Notes: generated by a model from the sequence alone, not told the origin. Shown: positions 46,802 through 55,800, counted from the first letter of the stretch. The stretch: DNA of 64,000 nucleotides from Marinifilum breve (GCF_003202155.1 NZ_QFLI01000011.1:62001-126000), one strand, 5' to 3'. Numbers and translations are program-made.

Positions 46802-47263
46802 ATGAATTCGAACGATACAATTACTCCCTTCTCCGATGAATATTTTATGAAACAAGCCATGCAGGAAGCCTACAAAGCTTTCGAAGAAGATGAGATTCCT
46901 GTGGGTGCTGTAATCGTTAGTAACAATAGAATAATTGCCCGTTCGCACAATTTAACCGAACGATTGAACGATGTAACCGCCCATGCCGAAATGCAAGCCA
47001 TTACTTCGGCCGCAAATTATTTGGGCGGAAAGTATTTAAAAGATTGCACCCTTTACGTTACTTTGGAGCCTTGCAACATGTGCGCAGGCGCTTTGGCCTG
47101 GTCGCAAATTTCCAGAATTGTTTATGGCGCTGGCGACGAAAAAAGAGGCTTCTCACGATTTACGCCTTCTCCCCTTCACCCAAGAACCGAAGTGGTATCT
47201 GGCATATTAGAAGAGGAAAGCTCAGAACTCATCAAAAGCTTTTTCGCAAAAAAAAGAAACTAG
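46802..47263 (+). CDS. tadA: tRNA-specific adenosine deaminase
   Basis: 153-residue zinc deaminase that converts adenosine 34 of tRNA-Arg(ACG) to inosine. The zinc and catalytic motif His61-Ala-Glu63 (TAHAEMQAI) and Cys91/Cys94 (EPCNMCAGA) are intact. EIPVGAVIVSNNRIIARSHN fits the family start of the domain. Confidence 0.95.
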   Translation: MNSNDTITPFSDEYFMKQAMQEAYKAFEEDEIPVGAVIVSNNRIIARSHNLTERLNDVTAHAEMQAITSAANYLGGKYLKDCTLYVTLEPCNMCAGALAWSQISRIVYGAGDEKRGFSRFTPSPLHPRTEVVSGILEEESSELIKSFFAKKRN

Positions 47264-47328
47264 CTTTAAAAAAATCAAATCAGAATTACTTATTTACAAA
47301 AAAAGATTACTTTTGTGCTCGGCTTTAA

Positions 47329-47374
47329 ATTTTTAAGCAGATTGTGTTAGAGATAATTTCGCCTGCTTAAAAAT
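47329..47374. other. Perfect 12-bp hairpin upstream of deoD
   Basis: ATTTTTAAGCAG (47329-47340) and CTGCTTAAAAAT (47363-47374) are exact reverse complements around 22 bases. No T-run follows on either strand, so it is not a standard terminator. It sits about 140 bases before the deoD ATG and could be a leader hairpin or an operator dyad. Confidence 0.55.
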
Positions 47375-47516
47375 CAAAAAGCATACTACCGTCCAACCCA
47401 TTTTATAATCCATTCTCTTTTTTTAGAAAGCGAGTAAAGCGCAATATTAATTGCGGTATGATTCATTTTATACGTAAAACGATTATCTTTATTAGTAATT
47501 TTTAAAAAAGGATACC

Positions 47517-48233
47517 ATGAGTGCACACAACGAAGCAAAAATGGGCGAAATTGCCGAAACTATACTTTTACCAGGCGATCCACTAAGAGCAAAATACATT
47601 GCTGATAACTTTCTGGAAGATGTAGTATGCTACAACCAAGTAAGAAACATGCTTGGATTTACCGGAACTTACAAAGGAAAAAGAATTTCGGTTCAAGGAA
47701 CAGGAATGGGAGTTCCATCAATCTCTATTTATGCTCATGAGTTAATCAACCAATATGGTGTAAAAAACTTGATTAGAATTGGAACTTGTGGATCATTCAA
47801 CAAAGATGTTCACGTACGCGACGTAATTTTATCGATGACATCATGTACCGATTCTGCAATCAACAAGAATTTATTTAGAGGAATGGATTATGCTCCATGT
47901 GCTGACTTTGGATTGTTAAGCGATGCACACAAAGCTGCAGTTGAAAAAGGTGTAAATGTAAAAGTTGGATCAACTTTAACTTCTGATATTTTCTATCACG
48001 ACCTTGACAACAATCCTGAACCATTTAAACTATGGGCAGATTACGGAGTTCTTGCTGTAGAAATGGAAGCTACTGCATTGTACACTCTAGCTGCTCGATT
48101 TAACGCAAAAGCACTAGCAATTATGACTGTAAGTGATCACATCCTTACAGGAGAAGAAACAAGTGCTGATGAGCGTCAAACCACTTTGAACACGATGATT
48201 GAAATTGGTTTGGAAACTGCAATTAGGCAATAA
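47517..48233 (+). CDS. deoD: Purine-nucleoside phosphorylase, DeoD type
   Basis: 238-residue enzyme that splits purine nucleosides with phosphate in salvage. Family marks: [12 protein letters not shown] (phosphate site), [25 protein letters not shown], and [14 protein letters not shown] (ribose site). The C-terminal [18 protein letters not shown] is diagnostic of DeoD. Length normal. Confidence 0.97.
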   Translation: MSAHNEAKMGEIAETILLPGDPLRAKYIADNFLEDVVCYNQVRNMLGFTGTYKGKRISVQGTGMGVPSISIYAHELINQYGVKNLIRIGTCGSFNKDVHVRDVILSMTSCTDSAINKNLFRGMDYAPCADFGLLSDAHKAAVEKGVNVKVGSTLTSDIFYHDLDNNPEPFKLWADYGVLAVEMEATALYTLAARFNAKALAIMTVSDHILTGEETSADERQTTLNTMIEIGLETAIRQ

Positions 48234-48266
48234 TTTAGATCAGATACATTTTTAATGTACGGAATG

Positions 48267-48298
48267 GAGGAGCTATCGGGGCTCCTCTTTCTTTTTTT
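48267..48298 (+). terminator. Terminator of deoD
   Basis: Stem GAGGAGC (48267-48273) with GCTCCTC (48281-48287), then TTTCTTTTTTT. Confidence 0.85.
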
Positions 48299-48404
48299 GG
48301 GGAAATCTTAAAATAAATTGTTATTAACCCGATATTTTGAATCCACACCCTCTATCTTGAAATAGCTTCTCCAGTATTTTTAATCCAAAACACCGAAAGG
48401 AAAA

Positions 48405-48925
48405 ACACTTCCCAACTTTTTTGAAAGCTTTGGAACATTGCGGTTATCACTTCCCAACTTTTTTTAGAACCAAACCAAAAATACGAAAGCACTACTTAAC
48501 TTTTTTGAATGCCATCAACATAACAGGAAAGCTGTATTTGATTTTTTTTAGCCTCACCCACAACTCACAAATGCCCTTTTGAACTTTTTTGAATGCCAAC
48601 CTAACCTCAGGAAGGCACTTCTCAAACTTTTTGAGCCTCATCACGTGCTGTGGATTCAATTTTTTGTGAGCCAAAAATCATTCTCCACTCCATGATGGCT
48701 TTCAAAAAACCCTGGAAACACCATCAAGCATTGTCGATGGCACTAAAAAAAGTCAGGAAGCTATCTCCTACTTTCATGTTGGCATTCAAAAAAGTCAGGA
48801 AGATATTTCATGCTTTCATGATGGTATTCAAAAAAGTTTTGAAGCTCATACAAGCTGACGGCTTTGCTTTCAAAAGATTTAAAACACTTTTCCATCAAGT
48901 GTTAGTGAGCATAAAAAAAGCTCGG
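48405..48925. repeat. 42-bp-period array with central inversion (array E)
   Basis: Left half: T-tracts in the context AACTTTTTTGAATGCC begin at 48417, 48459, 48501, 48542, 48585 and 48628, a 42-base step with at most one base drift. Right half: the reverse-complement context GGCATTCAAAAAAGT has A-tracts beginning at 48704, 48745, 48788, 48830, 48872 and 48913, again 42 apart. The whole is an approximately 520-bp imperfect inverted structure between the convergent deoD and aroA genes. The right-half unit is roughly TGRTGGCATTCAAAAAAGTC plus 22 variable bases. The last A-tract doubles as the T-run of the aroA terminator. No known element recognised. Confidence 0.9.
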
Positions 48926-48940
48926 AATCAAACCGAGCTT
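48913..48940 (-). terminator. Terminator of aroA
   Basis: Minus-strand stem AAGCTCGG / CCGAGCTT with a 7-base loop (48918-48940) followed by seven T (A-tract 48913-48919). Confidence 0.85.
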
Positions 48941-48946
48941 CTAATA

Positions 48947-50173
48947 TTATATTTCTTTTACCTCAAAGTTTAAAGACTTTAACTGTTCCCAAAACTCAGG
49001 GTAAGATTTTTTCACCACTTGCGGATCGTCAATCAAAACATCGTTTCGTAAGATGGCAACCGGAGCAAATGCCATGGCCATTCTATGATCGTGATAGGTT
49101 TCGATCACAATTTTCTCATCCTCCTCTTTTCGTTCTCCATCCCAGGCCAACTCACCTTCTGCTGGTTCATGAAGTACATATCCCAACTTGCCAAGCTCTG
49201 TAATTAAGGCGTGAATTCTATCGGTCTCTTTAATCTTTAAAGTCTCTAGTCCTTTAAAGTGAAAAGAAATTCCTTTTAAACAGGAACACACGGCAAAAGT
49301 CTGAGCCAAATCGGGCATTTGCAAAAAATCATACACCAACTTTTTGCAATCGCTCTCCTTCTTTTCAATAAACATGCCTCGTTTCGAGAATTGTGTTTTC
49401 ACACCCAACTTTTCGAACACAGGTACCAAACCCGAATCCCCCTGGAAACTTCTTCTTCTCAATCCATCCAGGTACAATTTCCCTTCAGCGGCCAATGCCA
49501 TAAACGACCACCAGTATGATGCTCCTGACCAATCGCCTTCAACCGTATACGGAATTCTTTGGTAAGCTTGTTTGGCAACAAATATTTCTTGCCCTTTAAA
49601 TTCCGATTTTACACCAAACTCTTCCATAATATTCAGAGTCATTTCGATGTACGATCGTGAAACCACATCCCCTTTTAATTTAATGCGCAATCCATTTTCC
49701 AGAGTTGGCGCAATTAATAAAAGTGCCGATATGTATTGTGAACTGGTATCACCTTTCAGCTCTACTTCTTTACCAGTGATATTTGATCCAAAAATCTTTA
49801 AAGGCGGATAGCCTTCTTTCTCCAGGTAAGAAATTTGAGCTCCTAAAGAATTTAATGCATCCACCAAAACACCAATGGGACGTTCTTTCATTCTATCAGA
49901 TCCTGTCAAAGTCCATTCTCCAACAATTTTCGACAAGTAGGCAGTCAAAAAACGCATGGTTGTTCCTGCATGCCCCACATCAAAAGTATTGGTATTCGAG
50001 AATAGAATGTTTTGCATTGCTCTCGAATCATCACAATCCGATAGGTTTTTAATCGGTTCGAAACTATTGCTTAAAGCATTAATTATCTGAACTCGGTTCG
50101 AAATACTTTTCGACGATGGAAGTACAACTCTTCCTTCCAGAACTTTATTGGCTTTAGAAATGGAATATTGCAT
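48947..50173 (-). CDS. aroA: 3-phosphoshikimate 1-carboxyvinyltransferase
   Basis: 408-residue EPSP synthase of the shikimate pathway. Visible: LPSSKSISNRVQIINAL (substrate Lys/Ser/Arg, about 18-34), NVGHAGTTMRFLTAYL-type motif (DVGHAGTTMRFLTAYL), GSDRMKERPIGVLVDAL, GDTSSQYISALLL, and DHRMAMAFAP near the end. Slightly shorter than the roughly 427 residues of enterobacterial AroA, as in other Bacteroidota. Confidence 0.96.
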   Translation of the reverse strand: MQYSISKANKVLEGRVVLPSSKSISNRVQIINALSNSFEPIKNLSDCDDSRAMQNILFSNTNTFDVGHAGTTMRFLTAYLSKIVGEWTLTGSDRMKERPIGVLVDALNSLGAQISYLEKEGYPPLKIFGSNITGKEVELKGDTSSQYISALLLIAPTLENGLRIKLKGDVVSRSYIEMTLNIMEEFGVKSEFKGQEIFVAKQAYQRIPYTVEGDWSGASYWWSFMALAAEGKLYLDGLRRRSFQGDSGLVPVFEKLGVKTQFSKRGMFIEKKESDCKKLVYDFLQMPDLAQTFAVCSCLKGISFHFKGLETLKIKETDRIHALITELGKLGYVLHEPAEGELAWDGERKEEDEKIVIETYHDHRMAMAFAPVAILRNDVLIDDPQVVKKSYPEFWEQLKSLNFEVKEI

Positions 50174-50254
50174 GATCTATTGATTTTGTATTACAAAAAT
50201 AGGCCAACAATTTTGAATGATTGTTGGCCGCATATCATATAAAAGTAAAACTCC

Positions 50255-50785
50255 TTAAAAGTGGAATAAAGAATCTACTTTGAATTCAGTATTTAGCTTA
50301 TCACGACCTTTTAAGAAGTCAAGCTCCACAAGGAAATTTACAAAAGCTTTGTTCACACCACATTTTGCCAATAGCTTGATAGAAGCTGCAGCTGTTCCTC
50401 CTGTTGCCAACAAATCGTCATGCAACAAAACAACATCATCTTCTGTTAACGCATCCTGATGGATGTGAATTTCATCCTCGCCATACTCCAATGTATATTT
50501 TTCAGAATAAGTTGCAGCAGGCAATTTACCTGGTTTACGAATTGGCACAAATCCAGCATTTAATTTGTAAGCCAACACTGTTCCCAAAATAAAACCGCGA
50601 CTCTCAAGTCCTACTACCTTGGTAATTCCTTTGTCTTTATATTGCTCGTATAATGTTTCTACCAATGTTGCCAAATGTTTTTCATCTTTCAACATTGTAG
50701 TAATATCCTTAAAAACGATTCCTTCCTTTGGGAAGTCAATCACGTCTCTGATTGAATCTTTTGCTTCTTGAAGTCTTGCTTCCAT
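50255..50785 (-). CDS. apt: Adenine phosphoribosyltransferase
   Basis: 176-residue purine salvage enzyme making AMP from adenine and PRPP. The PRPP-binding motif VVLLHDDLLATGGTAAASI (about 123-141) and FPKEGIVFKDITTMLKD start are typical. The residues GLESRGFILG and RKPGKLPA that form the adenine site are present. Starts with MEARLQEAKDSIRDVIDFP. Confidence 0.97.
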   Translation of the reverse strand: MEARLQEAKDSIRDVIDFPKEGIVFKDITTMLKDEKHLATLVETLYEQYKDKGITKVVGLESRGFILGTVLAYKLNAGFVPIRKPGKLPAATYSEKYTLEYGEDEIHIHQDALTEDDVVLLHDDLLATGGTAAASIKLLAKCGVNKAFVNFLVELDFLKGRDKLNTEFKVDSLFHF

Positions 50786-51100
50786 TATTAATTTATTTTT
50801 CCAGGTGTAAAAAACACAAATCCGACTTGGCTAAAAGGCGCAACAATTCGGAAGAAGTGGAATATTCACCCCCTCATCACTTAATTATTCAAAATATTTA
50901 CTTGATAAAGTGTGGGATAATTCCGGGTAAAAATAAAAAAGTCCGTTTAAATAAACATTCTAAATTGCAAAAATCGCATAATCTTTTTACAGATATTTAA
51001 ATAAAGACTATCAACAACATTCTGAAAGATATTTTCGATCAGTTCTTGTCGAATATATCCATTAGTTTTTACCTTTGGTATGTAATTTTACACACAAATC
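50786..51100. other. Divergent intergenic region, nothing recognised
   Basis: 315 bases of AT-rich DNA between apt and a membrane-protein gene. No array, terminator or convincing promoter was seen. Confidence 0.5.
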
Positions 51101-51562
51101 ATGACAATAAACAATCAAAATCGAGCAAGCTGGATCAAACTAGCCTACTATTTATTAATATTCCTTTTTTTAGCTACTATTATTCTTTTGTTGTATTTAA
51201 ATATCAACAAACCATATCAGGTTATTGGAATCATAAGTGCTTCTGTAATTTCGGTAATTATCTTTTCCTTTCATTTGAATTTTAATTTCATCATATATAA
51301 GGAAGGCGATGATAAAATTATTCTTCGATACTATCCCCTTCATCCTTTTCATGATAATTTTAAATCTATCGAGATTCCTAAAAATTGTCTTGCCAAATAC
51401 GATTTGGAAACCAAAACATTTGGACTTAAACCAATTGTTACTCTGTATCAATTAACCGAAAAAGGAATTGCAAAGTATCCATCGGTTTGTTTGTCTGCAC
51501 TTTCCGGAACAGAAAGAAAGAAATTAATTGATTCTCTATCTCGAAACAGCCTGAATAAATAA
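51101..51562 (+). CDS. Two-helix membrane protein, PH-like
   Basis: 153-residue protein of unknown function. Two membrane helices (about 12-32 and 40-60) precede a soluble beta-rich domain (YKEGDDKIILRYYPLHPF, ... SIEIPKNCLAKYDL) with the look of a small bacterial PH-like domain. The C-terminal helix ERKKLIDSLSRN fits that fold. No enzymatic motif. It is followed 62 bases later by an outer membrane protein gene. Confidence 0.65.
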   Translation: MTINNQNRASWIKLAYYLLIFLFLATIILLLYLNINKPYQVIGIISASVISVIIFSFHLNFNFIIYKEGDDKIILRYYPLHPFHDNFKSIEIPKNCLAKYDLETKTFGLKPIVTLYQLTEKGIAKYPSVCLSALSGTERKKLIDSLSRNSLNK

Positions 51563-51624
51563 TTAAGAGCATACTATAATTATTATTTAAGCGTTAGCCA
51601 TACCATTAACAAATACTATTAGGA

Positions 51625-52215
51625 ATGAAAATTAAAACACTAGTAGCAATTTTGCTATGTACATTGTCTTTAAACTCTTTTGCTCAAAACAACGATTTAC
51701 GCCTTAATATAGGAATTCCTTTAGGCAAGTATGGCAAATTCGATCACAACTTTGCAGGTTCGGATGAATCCAACCACCCGTCAATTTTAATACAACTTGA
51801 AAAAGAATGGCAGGACAATTTAAGCATAGGTGCATACATTGGTTATGCCGGCCAGAAACACGAATACGATTTTGGCCACAGCGAAACAAACTACAATTAT
51901 TACAGGTTGGGAAGTGTTCTTACTTACGAGTTGAACGATTGGCTATCGGGCATGAATATCTCTACTGGTTATGATGTTGACTTATACACCTCAGTAAAGG
52001 CAGGTATTTCATGGGAGCATAAGAAATATGAAAACGTAAGCCCAAATTCAAGTTCTAATGCGGTATATTCTGACAACACATCAAATGATTTGTTGTTTGA
52101 TTTAGGAGTTGTTCTGGGTGCACGTTATCATTTTTCAAATCAATTTGGCTTATTTACAGAATTAGGTTGGGCTAATGCCGGTTTTTTAACCATCGGAACA
52201 TCATTTACTTTATAA
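51625..52215 (+). CDS. Outer membrane beta-barrel protein
   Basis: 196-residue exported protein. Signal peptide about 1-20 (SLNSFAQ). The rest alternates short amphipathic strands and loops (DNLSIGAYIGYAGQKHEYDF, YYRLGSVLTYELNDWL, DVDLYTSVKAGISWEH, LLFDLGVVLGARYHF) and ends in a terminal strand with aromatic Phe (FLTIGTSFTL), as in eight-stranded porin-like proteins. Role not known. Confidence 0.8.
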   Translation: MKIKTLVAILLCTLSLNSFAQNNDLRLNIGIPLGKYGKFDHNFAGSDESNHPSILIQLEKEWQDNLSIGAYIGYAGQKHEYDFGHSETNYNYYRLGSVLTYELNDWLSGMNISTGYDVDLYTSVKAGISWEHKKYENVSPNSSSNAVYSDNTSNDLLFDLGVVLGARYHFSNQFGLFTELGWANAGFLTIGTSFTL

Positions 52216-52264
52216 ATCTTTTGTAAATTCATATCCATATTATGGTATTCCTATTAATTAAGGT

Positions 52265-53371
52265 ATGGATAGAATATACAAAATTGCAGTAAGCTTTATC
52301 ACTGGTTTTGGACCAGTTAATATTAAAAAAGCCATTGCTTACATAGGAAGTGTTGAAGCTTTCTTTACTGAGAAGAAACAAAATCTTCTGAAAATTCCAG
52401 GAATTGGTCAGGCCTTTATTCAAAAGCTCGATAGAGAAACAGCTCTTCTTCAAGCCGAAGAGGAGCTCAAGTTTATTGAGCAGAATGAAATTCAAATTGC
52501 ATTCTACCTGGATGCCGATTACCCAAAAAGACTTCTTAATTGTTCCGATTCGCCTTGCACACTATATTATAAAGGTAATGCTGATTTTAATGCAAGCAGA
52601 AATATCAGTATAGTCGGCACAAGAAATGCGAGCGATTACGGAAAAGAACAATGCACCAAACTGGTTAAGGATTTATCTGAAAAATCGATAAAATCAACAA
52701 TAATTAGTGGCCTGGCTTACGGTATTGATATTTGTGCACACAAAGCCGCCATGCAATATCAACTTCCTACTATTGCAGCTATTGGTCATGGTTTCCAGCA
52801 AATGTATCCTGCCCAGCATAGAAACTATGCCGAGGAAATCATCCATAAAGGAGGAGCAATTGTTAGTGAGTTCACATCAAACAGCAAGTTCGATCCTAAA
52901 AACTTTGTCCGTCGCAATAGAATAATTGCAGGCATGTCGGATGCAACTATAGTCATAGAATCTGCAAGAAAGGGCGGTTCATTGGTGACTGCCGACATCG
53001 CTAATTCATATAATAGAGATGTATTTGCTTTCCCAGGAAGAGTCAGCGACAAATATTCTGAAGGTTGTAATTTTCTAATCAAAACCAACCAAGCTCACTT
53101 AATAGAAAACATCGCAGACCTAGAGTATATCTTAGGTTGGGACGATCAAGCTCCAAAAACAAAGGAAATCCAAACGAAACTATTTGTAGAGCTTACTAAG
53201 GAGGAAGAAAAAATAATTTCGGCACTTCGTGATACCGGAAAAACACCTATTGATTTAATTTGTTTGAAGAGTTCTTTTCCGATGAGCAAGGTATCAAGTT
53301 TGCTCTTAAAATTAGAATTTGATGGCATGGTGAAGTCACATCCGGGAAAAATCTACTCCCTAAATTCATGA
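52265..53371 (+). CDS. dprA: DNA-processing protein DprA
   Basis: 368-residue DNA-binding protein that loads RecA on incoming single-stranded DNA during transformation. N-terminal SAM-like/HhH region (about 1-80, ...LLKIPGIGQAFIQKL), Rossmann-type core with SIVGTRNASDYG, ISGLAYGIDICAHKAA, GHGFQQMYPAQHRN, and RRNRIIAGMSDATIVIESARKGGSLVTA, and a C-terminal winged helix (about 310-365). All DprA motifs are intact. Confidence 0.96.
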   Translation: MDRIYKIAVSFITGFGPVNIKKAIAYIGSVEAFFTEKKQNLLKIPGIGQAFIQKLDRETALLQAEEELKFIEQNEIQIAFYLDADYPKRLLNCSDSPCTLYYKGNADFNASRNISIVGTRNASDYGKEQCTKLVKDLSEKSIKSTIISGLAYGIDICAHKAAMQYQLPTIAAIGHGFQQMYPAQHRNYAEEIIHKGGAIVSEFTSNSKFDPKNFVRRNRIIAGMSDATIVIESARKGGSLVTADIANSYNRDVFAFPGRVSDKYSEGCNFLIKTNQAHLIENIADLEYILGWDDQAPKTKEIQTKLFVELTKEEEKIISALRDTGKTPIDLICLKSSFPMSKVSSLLLKLEFDGMVKSHPGKIYSLNS

Positions 53372-53485
53372 AAATTGTCAATTTTTATGGTTTCATGTTG
53401 TAGAACAGAAATCACACCTTTTTATTTGATTGATTTACTGCGTTTTAAAATTTTCGAAAACGTTGTAAAAAAAATCAGCTTTTAA

Positions 53486-53515
53486 TTTGTGATTATGAAA
53501 ATTTGTATACATTTG
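53486..53515 (+). promoter_or_regulatory. Promoter of gdhA
   Basis: TTTG at 53486-53489, 18 bases, then TACATTTG at 53508-53515 (TAnnTTTG). Close to the Bacteroidota consensus; the start codon follows about 55 bases later. Confidence 0.65.
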
Positions 53516-53569
53516 ACACCAAGAACTAATAATTAAAACACAACAAACAATTTTAATTTCATAACAAGT

Positions 53570-54910
53570 TTGGATATGGAAGCAAAAATAATTGAATTCA
53601 TGGATAGCCTTAAGGCTAAAACTCCAGGTGAAGCTGAGTTCCATCAGGCAGTACAAGAAGTAGTAGAAACAGTTTGGGATACTTATGATGCAAATCCTAA
53701 GTATAAAGCTGCAAAGATTCTTGAAAAAATGTGTGAGCCTGAGCGCGTAATCATGTTCCGCGTACCATGGATCAACGATAACGGTGAAGTTGAAATCAAC
53801 CGTGGATACCGCGTTGAGTTCAATAGTGCTATTGGACCTTACAAAGGTGGTTTACGTTTCCACCCTTCTGTAACGTTAAGTGCATTAAAATTCTTAGGTT
53901 TCGAGCAAACTTTCAAGAATTCATTAACTACTCTACCTATGGGTGGTGGTAAAGGTGGTTCTGACTTCAACGCTAAAGGAAGATCAGATAACGAAATCAT
54001 GCGCTTCTGCCAAAGCTTTATGACTGAGCTTTGCAAGCACATTGGTCCTAACACTGACGTACCAGCTGGTGATATAGGTGTAGGTGGTCGCGAGATCGGA
54101 TACCTATTCGGACAGTACAAGAGAATCCGTAACGAGTTTACTGGTGTATTAACTGGTAAAGGTCTTGAGTACGGTGGATCTTTAATTCGTCCTGAAGCTA
54201 CTGGTTTTGGTGCTGTATACTTCGCTCAACACATGTTGGCTGAAAACAACGAAGATTTCAAAGGAAAAACTGTTGCTCTTTCAGGATTCGGTAACGTAAC
54301 TTGGGGTGCTGCTCTTAAATTGGTTGAGCTAGGTGCTAAAGTTGTTACAATTTCAGGTCCTGACGGATATGTATACGACAAAGAAGGTTTAGATGCTGAA
54401 AAGATTGAATACTTATTGGATCTTAGAGCTTCTAACAACGACGTTGTTGCTCCTTACGCTGAAAAATTCGGTGCTGAGTTCTTCCCTGGTAAAAAGCCTT
54501 GGGAATGTAAAGTTGACTTAGCTTTCCCTTGTGCAATTCAAAACGAGTTGAACGAAGAAGATGCTAAGCAATTGGTTGAAAACGGATGTAAGTATGTAGT
54601 AGAAACTTCTAACATGGGTTGTACTGCTGAAGCTATGATCTACTTGGTAGAAAATTGTGCATTCGCTCCTGGTAAAGCTGCTAACGCTGGTGGTGTAGCT
54701 GTTTCTGGTTTAGAAATGTCTCAAAACTCTATGCGTTACAACTGGTCAGCTGAAGAAGTTGATGAAAAATTGGGTCGTATCATGAAAGATATTCACGATA
54801 CTTGTGTACGTTTCGGTAAAGAAAACGGTCACATCAACTACGTTAAAGGTGCTAACGTTGGTGGATTTGTTAAAGTTGCTGAAGCTATGCTAGCTCAAGG
54901 TTGCGTTTAA
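53570..54910 (+). CDS. gdhA: Glutamate dehydrogenase, NADP type
   Basis: 446-residue enzyme interconverting glutamate and 2-oxoglutarate plus ammonia. Motifs: GPYKGGLRFHPSVTLSALKF, LPMGGGKGGSDFNAKGRSD (substrate Lys), PAGDIGVGGREIGYLFGQYK and the Rossmann loop ALSGFGNVTWGAALKL. Length matches hexameric bacterial GdhA. A second ATG at 53576 gives a two-residue-shorter form. Codon use is strongly biased (many GGT, GCT, AAC), which suggests high expression. Confidence 0.97.
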   Translation: MDMEAKIIEFMDSLKAKTPGEAEFHQAVQEVVETVWDTYDANPKYKAAKILEKMCEPERVIMFRVPWINDNGEVEINRGYRVEFNSAIGPYKGGLRFHPSVTLSALKFLGFEQTFKNSLTTLPMGGGKGGSDFNAKGRSDNEIMRFCQSFMTELCKHIGPNTDVPAGDIGVGGREIGYLFGQYKRIRNEFTGVLTGKGLEYGGSLIRPEATGFGAVYFAQHMLAENNEDFKGKTVALSGFGNVTWGAALKLVELGAKVVTISGPDGYVYDKEGLDAEKIEYLLDLRASNNDVVAPYAEKFGAEFFPGKKPWECKVDLAFPCAIQNELNEEDAKQLVENGCKYVVETSNMGCTAEAMIYLVENCAFAPGKAANAGGVAVSGLEMSQNSMRYNWSAEEVDEKLGRIMKDIHDTCVRFGKENGHINYVKGANVGGFVKVAEAMLAQGCV

Positions 54911-54936
54911 TATACAATCACGCCTAATATATAAAG

Positions 54937-54962
54937 AAGCCGGCTCTGCCGGCTTTTTTTTT
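54937..54962 (+). terminator. Terminator of gdhA
   Basis: Stem AAGCCGGC (54937-54944) with GCCGGCTT (54948-54955), 3-base loop, then a long T-run. Confidence 0.92.
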
Positions 54963-54985
54963 AACTAATTTCTGTTCCAATTCCT

Positions 54986-55016
54986 TTTGTATTCCTATTG
55001 CGATTCAATAAGTTTG
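54986..55016 (+). promoter_or_regulatory. Promoter of tatD-ansA
   Basis: TTTG at 54986-54989, exactly 19 bases, then TAAGTTTG at 55009-55016. A full match to the Bacteroidota consensus; the start codon is 17 bases downstream, so the leader is very short. Confidence 0.8.
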
Positions 55017-55032
55017 CACAAAAAGTAAAAAC

Positions 55033-55800
55033 ATGAATCTAATCGATACACACTCACATATTTATTCTGAAGATTTTAATGGTGACATTCATCAAATCAT
55101 TGAAAATTCGAAAGAAGCAGGAGTTGAAAAAATACTTTTACCAAACATCGATTCTCAATCAATTGATCCAATGCACACTTTGGAAGAGATGTTTCCTGGC
55201 TACTGCATTCCAATGATGGGTTTACATCCTACATCGGTAAAGGAGAATTATCAGAATGAATTAGACATTTGCAAAAATTGGTTAGACTCCAGAAAATACT
55301 GTGCAATTGGTGAAATTGGAATTGATTTGTACTGGGATAAAACATTCGTAAAAGAGCAACAAATAGCTTTCGATACCCAAATTAATTGGGCCTTAAACTT
55401 CGATCTACCAATAGTGATCCATTCCAGAGAATCTTTTGATGAAATATTTCAGATATTAGAGAATTATAAAAATTCCAACTTAAAGGGAGTATTTCATAGT
55501 TTCTCAGGAAATCTTGAGCAAGCAAACAAAGCTATTGAATTGGGCTTTTTACTTGGTATTAATGGTATCGTAACTTTCAAAAATTCAGGTTTAGATAAAA
55601 CCATTGCTGAAATACCTCTTGAAAAGCTAATGTTGGAAACGGATGCCCCTTACCTGGCTCCTGTTCCGAAAAGAGGAAAACGAAACGAAAGTTCATACGT
55701 AAAGTACACCGCACAAAAAATTGCAGAAATTTATCAAACTAAAATAGAGAACGTGGCCGAAATAACCAGCCACAATGCAAGAAATTTGTTCAACTTATAA
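55033..55800 (+). CDS. TatD-family metal-dependent hydrolase
   Basis: 255-residue TIM-barrel hydrolase (3'-5' DNA exonuclease or D-aminoacyl-tRNA deacylase type). Metal ligands: DTHSHIYSED (His7, His9 region), GEIGIDLYWDK (Glu), VIHSRESFDE (His), FHSFSGNLEQA (His) and ETDAPYLAP (Asp). All are in place. It is 11 bases upstream of the asparaginase gene and probably co-transcribed. Confidence 0.95.
   Translation: MNLIDTHSHIYSEDFNGDIHQIIENSKEAGVEKILLPNIDSQSIDPMHTLEEMFPGYCIPMMGLHPTSVKENYQNELDICKNWLDSRKYCAIGEIGIDLYWDKTFVKEQQIAFDTQINWALNFDLPIVIHSRESFDEIFQILENYKNSNLKGVFHSFSGNLEQANKAIELGFLLGINGIVTFKNSGLDKTIAEIPLEKLMLETDAPYLAPVPKRGKRNESSYVKYTAQKIAEIYQTKIENVAEITSHNARNLFNL

Larger units (their letters stand above)
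48234..48946. other. Convergent intergenic region between deoD and aroA
   Basis: 713 bases holding the deoD terminator, array E and the aroA terminator. Open reading frames in it (48650-48973 plus, 48492-48674 minus) are products of the 42-base repeat and are not counted as genes. Confidence 0.75.

Noticed and set aside
47329-47374. Purine riboswitch before deoD
   Set aside because: The region shows only one long hairpin; the three-way junction and conserved loop sequences of purine riboswitches are not visible.
48650-48973. 107-residue open reading frame with 14-residue repeats
   Set aside because: It is produced by the 42-bp array, overlaps the aroA 3' end, has no start context, and the same design appears on the other strand. 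Kept as a finding, not as a gene.
53372-53569. tRNA or other RNA gene before gdhA
   Set aside because: No cloverleaf or T-loop sequence found; no tRNA-like sequence was seen anywhere in the window.
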